Program-made: the position numbers and the translations under genes
Assembly: GCA_900469625.1 (NCBI GenBank)
Contig: UBXV01000037.1
Coordinates: 62,697-126,696, forward strand
DNA: 64,000 bases
Direction: 5' to 3'
DNA from: Hyphomicrobiales bacterium
GTDB lineage: Bacteria > Pseudomonadota > Alphaproteobacteria > Rhizobiales > Rhizobiaceae
In this document: positions 37,213 to 45,647 of the stretch, one piece after another
How positions within the stretch are numbered: position 1 is the first letter of the stretch
Layout of the letters: every line of letters begins with the position of its first letter
The notes under the pieces: model-generated
Databases searched by the model: none
Told to the model about the DNA's origin: nothing
The model's input: only the letters and a program-made list of their open reading frames with translations

Positions 37213-37970
37213 TCGAGCTTTCCCATATCGAAAAGCGCTTCGGCGACAATCTCGTGCTGAAGGATATCTCCGTGACGCTGGCGGAGGGCACGGTGACGGC
37301 GCTGGTCGGCCCGTCGGGCGGCGGCAAGAGCACGCTTTTGCGCTGCATCAACCTGCTCGAGATCCCGACATCAGGCTCGATCCGTCTCGGGGATGACACG
37401 ATCGAGTTTCAACCCGGACGCAAGACCGGCTGGCAGGCGATCCAGCGCCTGCGCCGCCAGACTGGCATGGTGTTCCAGAATTTCCAGCTCTTCCCGCACC
37501 AGACGGCACTCGGCAATGTCATGGAGGGCCTGGTCACCGTCTTGAAATGGCCTGCCGACAAGGCGCGGGCACGCGCTATGGAACTGCTCGAAAAGGTCGG
37601 CATGGCACACAAGGCCGATGCCTGGCCGGCAACGCTGTCGGGCGGACAGCAGCAGCGGGTGGCGATCGCCCGGGCGCTTGCGCCATCGCCGCGTGTGCTC
37701 CTGTGCGACGAGCCGACCTCGGCGCTCGATCCGGAACTGGCCGAAGAAGTGGTCGAGGTGCTGAGCCGGCTTGCCCGCGAAGGCACGACCATGGTGATGG
37801 CGACCCACGACCTCCGGCTCGCCTCCCGCGTCGCCGACAAGGTGGTGTTTCTCGACGGCGGCGTGATCGTCGAAAGCGGCGCCCCGAAGACGATCTTCTC
37901 GACGCCCGAGCGCGAGCGCACCAAGAAGTTCATCGCCTCGCTGAGCGCGCCGCACAGCTACGATATCTGA
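37209..37970 (+). CDS. Polar amino acid ABC transporter ATP-binding protein
   Basis: A 253-residue ATPase. Walker A is GPSGGGKST (34-42), the Q-loop is MVFQNFQLF (87-95), the signature is LSGGQ (143-147), Walker B is LLCDEPTSALDP (164-175) and the switch histidine lies in MATHDLR. This combination (FNLF/FQLFPH with CDEPTSALDPE) is typical of polar amino acid uptake ATPases such as YecC/GlnQ. It closes the binding protein - permease - ATPase operon. Confidence 0.92.
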   Translation: MIELSHIEKRFGDNLVLKDISVTLAEGTVTALVGPSGGGKSTLLRCINLLEIPTSGSIRLGDDTIEFQPGRKTGWQAIQRLRRQTGMVFQNFQLFPHQTALGNVMEGLVTVLKWPADKARARAMELLEKVGMAHKADAWPATLSGGQQQRVAIARALAPSPRVLLCDEPTSALDPELAEEVVEVLSRLAREGTTMVMATHDLRLASRVADKVVFLDGGVIVESGAPKTIFSTPERERTKKFIASLSAPHSYDI

Positions 37971-38148
37971 AGAACGCTTAAGGGGCACAGCGCCTCGCTG
38001 CAATCGCGACGCGGTCGATGGAGGGCGAATGTCCGCCCCATCACCCGCCGCTGGCATTCGCCATGCTCCTGTGCGCGTTCATCCATCAGGGATCTGTCGC
38101 CGGGCCACGACGGGCCGTCACCGATCAGCCACAGCCCCTTCAATGGTC

Positions 38149-38268
38149 GTCCTCGGGCTTGACCCGAGGATCCACACCACAAGCCGAGGCCTTCACCGCG
38201 TCGAACAACGGTGGCGGCGCAAACCTTGTTGCGTCCGCAATGGATCCTCGGGTCAAGCCCGAGGATGA
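38149..38268. repeat. Inverted pair of CCTCGGGCTTGACCCGAGG palindromes
   Basis: Copy 1 at 38149-38175 contains CCTCGGGCTTGACCCGAGG and copy 2 at 38241-38268 contains its reverse complement with the same flanks (GGATCC on the inner sides, GTC/GAC outside). Each copy is itself nearly palindromic, so the pair forms two small hairpins or one long stem. This sequence type is widely scattered in alphaproteobacterial intergenic regions. Confidence 0.75.
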
Positions 38269-38322
38269 CGGAGGAGAATGACGGGCTATGTCAGGAGAGC
38301 GACCATCCTCCCCCTCCAGACA

Positions 38323-38354
38323 TAAGAAAACGGCCGGATTCGCATCCGGCCGTT
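38323..38354 (-). terminator. Rho-independent terminator of pyc
   Basis: A perfect 11-base stem AACGGCCGGAT / ATCCGGCCGTT with a four-base loop, followed on the minus strand by TTCTTATG. It starts 22 bases after the pyc stop. Confidence 0.8.
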
Positions 38355-38376
38355 GTCGTCCTGCCTACACCAAACC

Positions 38377-41300
38377 TCAGCTGCCGAAGACGACGAGCAG
38401 GTCCTTGGCATCGATCTGGTCGCCGGCGCGCACCAGGACTTCGGCAATCGTGCCGTCCTTTTCCGCGTGCAACGCCGTTTCCATCTTCATCGCCTCGATC
38501 GACAAGAGCACGTCGCCGGCCTTGACCGCCTGGCCCGCATGGACCGCGACCGTCGAGATCACGCCCGGCATCGGCGCGCCGAGCTGCGCGGCGTTGCCGG
38601 CTTCCGCCTTGCGGCGGATGGCGCTGGAGGCACCGCGGTTGCGATCGGGAACCTTGATCGGGCGTGGCTGGCCGTTCAGTTCGAAGAACACCTTGACCAT
38701 GCCCTTCTCGTCGATCTCACCCTGGGTCTGGTTGAGGATGACGAGCGTCTTGCCCTTTTCGAGGTCGGCGAACAGCTCCTCGCCCGGCGCCATTCCGTAG
38801 AAATAGGCGGGTGTCGGCAGCACGCTGACGGGACCATAGGTTTCCGCCGCCAGCGCATAGTCGGTGAAGACCTTGGGATACATCAGATAGGAGGCGAATT
38901 CGTAGTCGTTGACCTCGCGCTCGAGCTTCTCCTCAATTGCCTTGCGCTCGGCATCGAGATCGGCTGCTTCAAGCAGCGAACCCGGACGCACCACATAGGC
39001 CTTCTCGCCCTTCAGCGCCTTCTTCTGCAGGCCTTCCGGCCAGCCGCCCGGGGGCTGACCGAGATCGCCCTTCAGCATCGACACGACCGATTCCGGGAAG
39101 GCGATGTCCTTGGCCGGGTTCTCGACATCGGCGACGGTCAGGTCCTGGCTCACCATCATCAGCGCCATGTCGCCGACCACCTTCGAGGACGGCGTCACCT
39201 TGACGATGTCGCCGAACATCTGGTTGGCATCGGCATAGGCCTGCGCCACCTCGTGCCAGCGGGTTTCGAGACCGAGCGAGCGGGCCTGCTCCTTGAGGTT
39301 GGTGAACTGGCCGCCGGGCATTTCATGCAGGTAGACTTCCGACGCCGGCCCCTTGAGGTCGCTTTCGAAGGCGGCATACTGGTGGCGCACAGCTTCCCAG
39401 TAGAACGAGATGCGGCGGATCCATTCGGGATCGAGGCCCGGATCGCGCTCGGAGCCGCGAAGCGCCTCCACGATCGAGCCGAGGCAGGGCTGCGAGGTGT
39501 TACCGGAGAGCGAATCCATCGCCGCATCGACGACGTCGACGCCGGCGTCGACTGCCGCAAGCACGGTGGCAGCCGCAATGCCAGAGGTGTCGTGGGTGTG
39601 GAAGTGGATCGGCAGATCCGTCGCCTCACGCAGGGCCTTGAACAGCACGCGCGCGGCCGCGGGCTTCAACAGACCGGCCATGTCCTTGACCGCGATGATG
39701 TGGGCGCCTGCCTTTTCCAGCTCGGCCGCAAGCGCGGTGTAGTACTTGAGATCATATTTGGGACGGGCGGCGTTCAGAATGTCGCCGGTATAGCAGATGG
39801 CCGCTTCGCAGATCCTGTTCTCCTCGGCGACCGCCTCCATCGACACGCGCATGTTGTCGACCCAGTTGAGGCAATCGAACACGCGGAAGACGTCGATGCC
39901 ACCCCGTGCCGCCTGGCGCACGAAGTATTTGACGACGTTGTCGGGGTAGTTCTTGTAGCCGACGCCGTTGGCGCCGCGCAGCAGCATCTGCAGGAGCAGG
40001 TTCGGCGCGTCCTCGCGGATGCGCGCCAGCCGGTCCCACGGATCTTCGGTGAGGAAGCGCATCGACACGTCGAAGGTCGCCCCGCCCCAGCATTCGAGCG
40101 AGAACAGGTTGGGCAGCGCCCGCGCATAGGTGCCGGCGACACGGGCGATGTCATAGGTGCGCATGCGGGTGGCCAGCAGCGACTGGTGGCCGTCGCGCAT
40201 CGTCGTGTCGGTGACGAGCACCTGCGGCTGCGCCCTCATCCATTCGGCAAATTTCTTCGGGCCGAGTTCGTCGAGCTTCTGCTTGGTGCCCGGCTTGATG
40301 TCGCCACCGATGAACGGCACGAGGGGGGCGGCGATCTCGTCGGACGGGCGCGGCCTGCCCTTGGCTTCCGGGTGACCGTTGACGGTGACGTCAGCGAGAT
40401 AGGTCAAGAGCTTGGTGGCGCGGTCCTGGCGGCGAACCTGCTGGAACAGCTCCGGCGTCGTGTCGATGAAGCGGGTGGTGTAGGTGTTGTCGTGGAACTT
40501 CGGATGGCTGATGATCGCCTCGAGGAAGGTCAGGTTCGTCGCCACGCCGCGGATGCGGAATTCGCGCAGCGCCCGGATCATGCGCTGGATCGCTTCATCG
40601 GGGTTCGGCGCCCAGGCGGTGACCTTTTCCAGGAGCGGATCGTAGTAGCGTGTGATGACGGCGCCCGAATAGGCGGTGCCGCCGTCGAGACGGATGCCGA
40701 AGCCGGTGGCGCCGCGATAGGCGGTGATGCGGCCATAGTCCGGAATGAAGTTCTGTTCCGGATCTTCCGTGGTGATGCGGCACTGCAGCGCGTGACCGTT
40801 GAGGCGGATGTTTTCCTGCGCGGGCACGCCCGATTCCGGCGTACCGATGGCATAGCCGTCGAGGATATGGATCTGCGCCTTGACGATATCGATGCCGGTG
40901 ACGACCTCGGTCACCGTGTGCTCGACCTGGATGCGGGGATTGACCTCGATGAAGTAGAACTTGCCGCTGTCGGCATCCATCAGGTACTCGACCGTGCCGG
41001 CGCCGATGTAGTTCGTCGCCTCGGCGATGCGCTTGGAATAGGCGGCAAGCTCCTCGCGCTGGCTGGCGCTGAGATAGGGCGCCGGTGCGCGCTCGACGAC
41101 CTTCTGGTTGCGCCGCTGGATCGAGCAGTCGCGCTCGAACAGATGAACGACATTGCCGTGGGTATCGCCGAGCACCTGGCTTTCGACGTGGCGGGCACGC
41201 TCGACCAGCTTTTCGAGATAGACCTCGTCCTTGCCGAAGGCGGCCTTGGCCTCGCGCTTGGCTTCCGTCACTTCTCGGGCGAGATCCTTGGGGTCGCGGA

Positions 41301-41835
41301 TCGCGCGCATGCCGCGCCCGCCGCCGCCCCAGGAGGCTTTCAGCATCACCGGATAGCCGATCGCCTCAGCCATCTTGGCCACTTCCGCCATGTCGTCGGG
41401 CAGCGGTTCGGTTGCCGGCACGACAGGCACGCCGATCGAGATCGCCAGGTTGCGGGCTGCAACCTTGTTGCCGAGCTGGCGCATGGTTTCGGGCTTCGGG
41501 CCGATGAAGGTGATGCCTGCCTCCGCACAGGCCTCGGCGAACTCAGGGCTTTCCGACAGCAGGCCGTAGCCCGGATGGATGGCGTCGGCGCCGGATAGCT
41601 TGGCGACGCGGATCACTTCCTCGATCGACAGGTAGCTTTCGATCGGGCCGAGGTCGCGGGCCAGATGGGGGCCGCGACCGACCTGATAACTTTCGTCCGC
41701 CTTGAAGCGGTGCAGCGCCAGTTTGTCCTCTTCAGCCCATATCGCGACCGTTTTCAGACCTAGTTCATTGGCCGCGCGAAACACGCGGATTGCAATTTCA
41801 GAACGGTTGGCAACAAGGATCTTAGAGATGGGCAA
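38377..41835 (-). CDS. pyc: Pyruvate carboxylase
   Basis: A 1152-residue biotin enzyme that carboxylates pyruvate to oxaloacetate. The N-terminal biotin carboxylase domain includes ILVANRSEIAIRVFRAANEL and SWGGGGRGMR (ATP loop). The central carboxyltransferase domain includes VTDTTMRDGHQSLLATRMRT and FHTHDTSGIAAATVLAA with metal-site residues. The C-terminal biotinyl domain has AMKMET with Lys1117. The start is taken as TTG 41835 because GGAG lies eight bases upstream and PISKILVANRSEIAIR begins there; this gives the known rhizobial length. It provides anaplerosis for growth on pyruvate or sugars. Terminator at 38323-38354. Confidence 0.96.
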   Translation of the reverse strand: MPISKILVANRSEIAIRVFRAANELGLKTVAIWAEEDKLALHRFKADESYQVGRGPHLARDLGPIESYLSIEEVIRVAKLSGADAIHPGYGLLSESPEFAEACAEAGITFIGPKPETMRQLGNKVAARNLAISIGVPVVPATEPLPDDMAEVAKMAEAIGYPVMLKASWGGGGRGMRAIRDPKDLAREVTEAKREAKAAFGKDEVYLEKLVERARHVESQVLGDTHGNVVHLFERDCSIQRRNQKVVERAPAPYLSASQREELAAYSKRIAEATNYIGAGTVEYLMDADSGKFYFIEVNPRIQVEHTVTEVVTGIDIVKAQIHILDGYAIGTPESGVPAQENIRLNGHALQCRITTEDPEQNFIPDYGRITAYRGATGFGIRLDGGTAYSGAVITRYYDPLLEKVTAWAPNPDEAIQRMIRALREFRIRGVATNLTFLEAIISHPKFHDNTYTTRFIDTTPELFQQVRRQDRATKLLTYLADVTVNGHPEAKGRPRPSDEIAAPLVPFIGGDIKPGTKQKLDELGPKKFAEWMRAQPQVLVTDTTMRDGHQSLLATRMRTYDIARVAGTYARALPNLFSLECWGGATFDVSMRFLTEDPWDRLARIREDAPNLLLQMLLRGANGVGYKNYPDNVVKYFVRQAARGGIDVFRVFDCLNWVDNMRVSMEAVAEENRICEAAICYTGDILNAARPKYDLKYYTALAAELEKAGAHIIAVKDMAGLLKPAAARVLFKALREATDLPIHFHTHDTSGIAAATVLAAVDAGVDVVDAAMDSLSGNTSQPCLGSIVEALRGSERDPGLDPEWIRRISFYWEAVRHQYAAFESDLKGPASEVYLHEMPGGQFTNLKEQARSLGLETRWHEVAQAYADANQMFGDIVKVTPSSKVVGDMALMMVSQDLTVADVENPAKDIAFPESVVSMLKGDLGQPPGGWPEGLQKKALKGEKAYVVRPGSLLEAADLDAERKAIEEKLEREVNDYEFASYLMYPKVFTDYALAAETYGPVSVLPTPAYFYGMAPGEELFADLEKGKTLVILNQTQGEIDEKGMVKVFFELNGQPRPIKVPDRNRGASSAIRRKAEAGNAAQLGAPMPGVISTVAVHAGQAVKAGDVLLSIEAMKMETALHAEKDGTIAEVLVRAGDQIDAKDLLVVFGS

Positions 41836-41950
41836 GTCGGACTCCTCAAGACTTGAAACGCGGGAAATGCTGCACCCGCGAAATGAAGTATTAGCGGGTC
41901 GCAGAATGAAGCGCAATTTCAGAGTCGAGCAGAAATCCGAGAGAATTGGA

Positions 41951-42691
41951 TCAGGAAATCAGTCCTAGCCGGAAGGCAATCGCCACCACATGGTGCCGGT
42001 TCTTGCCCTTCAGTTTCTCCTGGATGCCATTCATGTACCAGTCGACCGTATGGCTGGAGATGTCGAGCACCTTGCTGATATCGTTCGAGGTCATGCCGTC
42101 GGCGAGATAATTGAGTGCCTCCATTTCGCGCCGCGTCATCTGTACTTCGACGCGGGATGCAAGATCGGCCGAGATTTCCGGATCGGTCAGTTCCAGCAGC
42201 TTCCAGAACAGGCGTTTGGCGATCTGGTCGAACAGGCTGATCTCGACAGGGCTGAGATCGACGACCCGCCCCCCGACCGTGAGGTTGCCGAGCAGGCCGC
42301 GGCGACCGTGCACCGGGAAGATGTAGCCGTCGTGAAGACCGTGGTTGCGGCCCTCGATCATCATGCTTTCCATGCGCTTGCGATGCGGGTCGGAGCGGAA
42401 GGCAAACAGCGTGTCGCGCCAGCGGAACCCGCGCTGGGCATGGCCGAGGTAGCGGATCGTCGGATCGATCACCACATACTTCTTGCGGATGTAGATCTGT
42501 GGCCAGCCTTCGGGCCAGCGACCGGCAAGCAGCAGCCTCAGCGGGTTTTCATGGGGCTTCGGCTGCCTGACGACCCCATAGAAGTCGAAGCCGCAACGGT
42601 CGAGCAAGCGCTCGAATTCCGGCACGATTTCCTCGCGCGTCTTCATCTCTTCGATCAGCGCGAGAAACTGCACGAGCAGCGTGATATTCAT
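41951..42691 (-). CDS. LuxR-type transcriptional regulator with autoinducer-binding-like domain
   Basis: A 246-residue regulator. The first 170 residues resemble the autoinducer-binding domain (FYGVVRQ, WPEGWPQIYIRKKYVVIDPTIR is split here, FRWRD, HGLHDGYIFPVHGRRG), with the Trp/Tyr/Asp pattern of acyl-homoserine-lactone receptors. The C-terminal helix-turn-helix (185-246) includes MTRREMEALNYLADGMTSND and ISSHTVDWYMNGIQEKL. No synthase gene is nearby, so it is an orphan (solo) receptor in this window. An inverted repeat lies upstream at 42738-42767. Confidence 0.88.
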   Translation of the reverse strand: MNITLLVQFLALIEEMKTREEIVPEFERLLDRCGFDFYGVVRQPKPHENPLRLLLAGRWPEGWPQIYIRKKYVVIDPTIRYLGHAQRGFRWRDTLFAFRSDPHRKRMESMMIEGRNHGLHDGYIFPVHGRRGLLGNLTVGGRVVDLSPVEISLFDQIAKRLFWKLLELTDPEISADLASRVEVQMTRREMEALNYLADGMTSNDISKVLDISSHTVDWYMNGIQEKLKGKNRHHVVAIAFRLGLIS

Positions 42692-43076
42692 GGGTCACCT
42701 TCCAGGTAGAACAGGCGTGCGGGCCCCGCAAAGCGGACATGAATGAACCGTTCAGGGGCCATTCATGTTGCACCCGCGATAATCCGACATACCATGCCCG
42801 GTCTTGTGCGAAAATCGCAAGAAATCGGAATTGGGCGGAAAAGATAGCAAACTATGAATGCTCGCGCCAAGCTCGCAGTTGGGCAACCGGCATTCGGCCA
42901 TCAATACCGCCTCAAGCTCCTGATTTCCCTTGTTATTGCCATGACCGTCCCAAAGCGGCCTTGACGGCCGGCAGAACGAGCCTCGTGCCCGTATGTCGGA
43001 GAGTGTCTAGGCGTGACACATTTGCCGCGCGAAATTTGCTGCGGCGCAAAATCCGGTACCCGGAAGGGGTGAGACA
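42692..43076. other. Gene-free divergent region between the luxR-type gene and ndvA
   Basis: No gene is supported. Near the luxR-type start it holds an inverted repeat (42738-42767). The other half is the ndvA 5' region, ending with AAGGGG about eight bases before GTG 43077. In S. meliloti ndvA transcription requires the FeuP response regulator; a FeuP site could not be assigned here. Confidence 0.55.
42738..42767 (-). promoter_or_regulatory. Inverted repeat upstream of the luxR-type gene (candidate operator)
   Basis: CATGAATG (42738-42745) and CATTCATG (42760-42767) form an 8-base inverted repeat with a 14-base spacer. Overlapping its left arm is TGAACCGTTCA (42744-42754), a second near-palindrome. 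It sits about 50 bases before the regulator start. Confidence 0.4.
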
Positions 43077-44834
43077 GTGTCATTGTTCCAAGTGTATGCG
43101 AGAGCGCTCCAGTATCTTGCGGTTCACAAGTTTCGTGTCTCGGCGATCGTGCTTGCCAACGTCGTGCTCGCCGCCATCACGATTGCCGAGCCGATCCTAT
43201 TCGGCCGCATCATCGACGCCATTTCCTCCAAGGGCGAAGTCACGCCGATGCTCCTGATGTGGGCAGCGCTTGGCGTGTTCAACACCGTCGCCTTCGTTCT
43301 CGTCGCCCGCGAAGCCGACCGGCTGGCCCATGGCCGCCGGGCAACGCTTCTGACGGAGGCCTTCGGCCGTATTGTTTCGATGCCGCTGTCCTGGCACACC
43401 CAGCGCGGCACGTCGAATGCGCTGCATACGCTGCTGCGCGCTTGCGAAACGCTGTTCGGTCTCTGGCTCGAGTTCATGCGCCAGCACCTGGCGACCGCCG
43501 TTGCCCTGATGCTGCTGATCCCGACTGCCTTTGCCATGGACGTTCGCCTGTCGCTGGTGCTCGTCGTGCTCGGCATTGCCTATGTCATGATCAGCAAGGT
43601 GGTGATGAGCCGCACCAAGGAGGGCCAGGCCTCAGTCGAGAACCACTACCATACGGTCTTCTCCCACGTCTCCGACGCCATCAGCAACGTCTCGGTCGTC
43701 CATAGCTACAACCGCATCGAAGCCGAAACGCGCGAACTGAAGAAGTTCACCGAGCGCCTGATCTCGGCCCAGTTCCCTGTGCTCGACTGGTGGGCGCTGG
43801 CAAGCGCGCTTAACCGCGTTGCCTCGACCATCTCCATGATGGTGATCCTCGTCATCGGCACCGTGCTCGTGCAGCGCGGCGAGCTGCGGGTTGGCGAAGT
43901 CATCGCCTTCATCGGCTTTGCCAACCTGCTGATCGGCCGTCTCGACCAGATGAAGGCCTTCGTCACGCAGATCTTCGAAGCCCGCGCCAAGCTTGAAGAC
44001 TTCTTCCAGCTCGAAGATTCGGTGCGCGAACGCGAAGAGCCGGCAGGTGCGACGGAACTCGGCACGGTCAAGGGCGAAGTGGAATTCCGCGATATCTCCT
44101 TCGACTTCGCCAACACCACGCAGGGCGTGCGCAACGTGTCCTTCACGGCCAAGGCCGGCCAGACGATCGCGATCGTCGGCCCGACCGGCGCCGGCAAGAC
44201 CACGCTCGTCAACCTGCTTCAGCGTGTCCACGAGCCGCGTGACGGCCAGATCCTGATCGACGGCGTCGATATCTCCAAGGTGACGCGCAAGTCGCTGCGT
44301 CGCTCGATCGCCACCGTCTTCCAGGACGCCGGCCTGATGAACCGCTCGATCTGCGACAACATCCGGCTTGGCCGTGACGACGCGTCGCTCGACGAAGTGA
44401 TGGCTGCTGCCTCTGCCGCCGCCGCCAGCGACTTCATCGAGAGCCGCAACAACGGCTACGACACCGTCGTCGGCGAGCGCGGTAACCGCCTGTCGGGCGG
44501 CGAACGCCAGCGCGTCGCGATCGCTCGCGCCATCCTCAAGAACGCACCGATCCTGGTGCTTGACGAGGCGACCAGCGCGCTCGACGTCGAGACCGAGGCG
44601 CGCGTGAAGGACGCGATCGATGCGCTGCGCAAGGACCGCACCACCTTCATCATCGCCCACCGCCTGTCGACGGTGCGCGAGGCCGATCTGGTGATCTTCA
44701 TGGATCAGGGCCGGATCGTCGAGATGGGCGGCTTCAACGAGCTCAGCGCCAGCAACGGCCGCTTCGCCGCCCTGCTGCGCGCCAGCGGCATCCTGACGGA
44801 CGAGGACGTCCGCATGAGCCACACCGCGGCCTGA
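43077..44834 (+). CDS. ndvA: Cyclic beta-1,2-glucan ABC exporter
   Basis: A 585-residue half-transporter: six transmembrane helices (about 15-310) fused to an ATPase. Walker A is GPTGAGKTT (368-376), the signature is LSGGE (472-476), and Walker B VLDEATSALD lies at 494-503. The N-terminus (SLFQVYARALQYLAVHKFRV) and MPLSWHTQRGTSNALHTLLR identify NdvA/ChvA, which exports cyclic glucan made by NdvB to the periplasm, needed for osmoadaptation and nodule invasion. The start is GTG 43077. It faces ndvB, which lies 2.2 kb downstream on the opposite strand. Confidence 0.97.
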   Translation: MSLFQVYARALQYLAVHKFRVSAIVLANVVLAAITIAEPILFGRIIDAISSKGEVTPMLLMWAALGVFNTVAFVLVAREADRLAHGRRATLLTEAFGRIVSMPLSWHTQRGTSNALHTLLRACETLFGLWLEFMRQHLATAVALMLLIPTAFAMDVRLSLVLVVLGIAYVMISKVVMSRTKEGQASVENHYHTVFSHVSDAISNVSVVHSYNRIEAETRELKKFTERLISAQFPVLDWWALASALNRVASTISMMVILVIGTVLVQRGELRVGEVIAFIGFANLLIGRLDQMKAFVTQIFEARAKLEDFFQLEDSVREREEPAGATELGTVKGEVEFRDISFDFANTTQGVRNVSFTAKAGQTIAIVGPTGAGKTTLVNLLQRVHEPRDGQILIDGVDISKVTRKSLRRSIATVFQDAGLMNRSICDNIRLGRDDASLDEVMAAASAAAASDFIESRNNGYDTVVGERGNRLSGGERQRVAIARAILKNAPILVLDEATSALDVETEARVKDAIDALRKDRTTFIIAHRLSTVREADLVIFMDQGRIVEMGGFNELSASNGRFAALLRASGILTDEDVRMSHTAA

Positions 44835-44878
44835 GCCGGCGCCTCATTCCACTTGTAATGCCCAATTGTAATACGAAA

Positions 44879-44905
44879 GCCCCGGATCGCCTCCGGGGCT
44901 TTTTC
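44879..44905 (+). terminator. Rho-independent terminator of ndvA
   Basis: Perfect stem AGCCCCGG / CCGGGGCT (44879-44901) followed by TTTTT, about 45 bases after the ndvA stop. Confidence 0.88.
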
Positions 44906-45072
44906 GTTCAGGCCGCGCATATCAACCTGGCCCTTGCAATCCGGCTCATTGGGTGATCAGCCTAACCTGATATCTACAGCCAGTCGCATGCGCGGCTTTC
45001 GGTTTCGCGACAATCGGTCGATCGCTTATATCTGCTGCAGGCGCTGGTCAAAATACTTGCAAAGGGGCTCAA

Positions 45073-45541
45073 TTGACGGTTTTGTTCGATGGCATGGTGA
45101 TGGCCGATTACCATCAGTTCTATCTCGCAGACACGTCCCGCGCCGAAGATCTGCCATCAAGCTGGACGGACGAGGACTTGAGCGTCCGACTGCTTGCGGG
45201 CGACGGTGCAATTGTCGTCATGACCGCCCGAAACATGGATGTTGCGCTTGTGGTGGAGCTGCGCGAACACATGCCGGAGGTCGACGTCGAAAATGCAGAT
45301 CATGTCGTGATCGCACGGCTTCACACCGCAGGCGAAATCGTCATAGCCGGGCTCACGGACTACCTTTCCGGAGGCTGCGCGTGTTCGCGTTCCCAAGGGC
45401 GCTCTGGGTGCCATGATCGTATCGACTGGACTTCGCACCCTCAGCGAACACGGGCTCGATGGTGAGGATCGTTACACCGTCTATCTCTGGCCCGGCTCGG
45501 CAGACGGGATTACCGTCCTTCGCCAATGGCAAGGCGATTGA
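45073..45541 (+). pseudogene. Frameshifted orphan gene (ComJ/Nin-like?)
   Basis: The first frame starts at TTG 45073, with AAAGGGG six bases upstream, and runs off track after TDYLS. A one-base shift at about 45370 (an extra G in TCCGGAGG) restores a coherent frame, EAARVRVPKGALGAMIVSTG, that ends at TGA 45539-45541. Corrected, the protein would be about 155 residues. Features such as DYHQFYLAD, WTDEDL, GDGAIVVMTARN and VRVPKG loosely recall the ComJ/Nin nuclease-inhibitor family of Bacillus; this is from memory and tentative. As read, the gene is broken. No NucA-like partner is present. Confidence 0.6.
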
Positions 45542-45647
45542 ATTCTTGCTGCGCAGGTTCCCGAACTCACTTCCCTCAGTCGGCGCTCCGGCATCTGGAT
45601 GCGCAGTACAATCGTGACCCAAACCTCCTGCCGTTACCCGGTTTCGG

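Larger units (their letters stand above)
37971..38376. other. Gene-free region between convergent ABC ATPase and pyc genes
   Basis: No gene is supported. The interval contains a pair of inverted palindromic repeats (38149-38268) and the pyc terminator (38323-38354). Both flanking genes end here. Confidence 0.7.

Noticed and set aside
38353-41598. A 1081-codon open frame antisense to pyc
   Set aside because: Shadow of pyc; low-complexity His/Asp/Arg-rich translation without recognisable domains.
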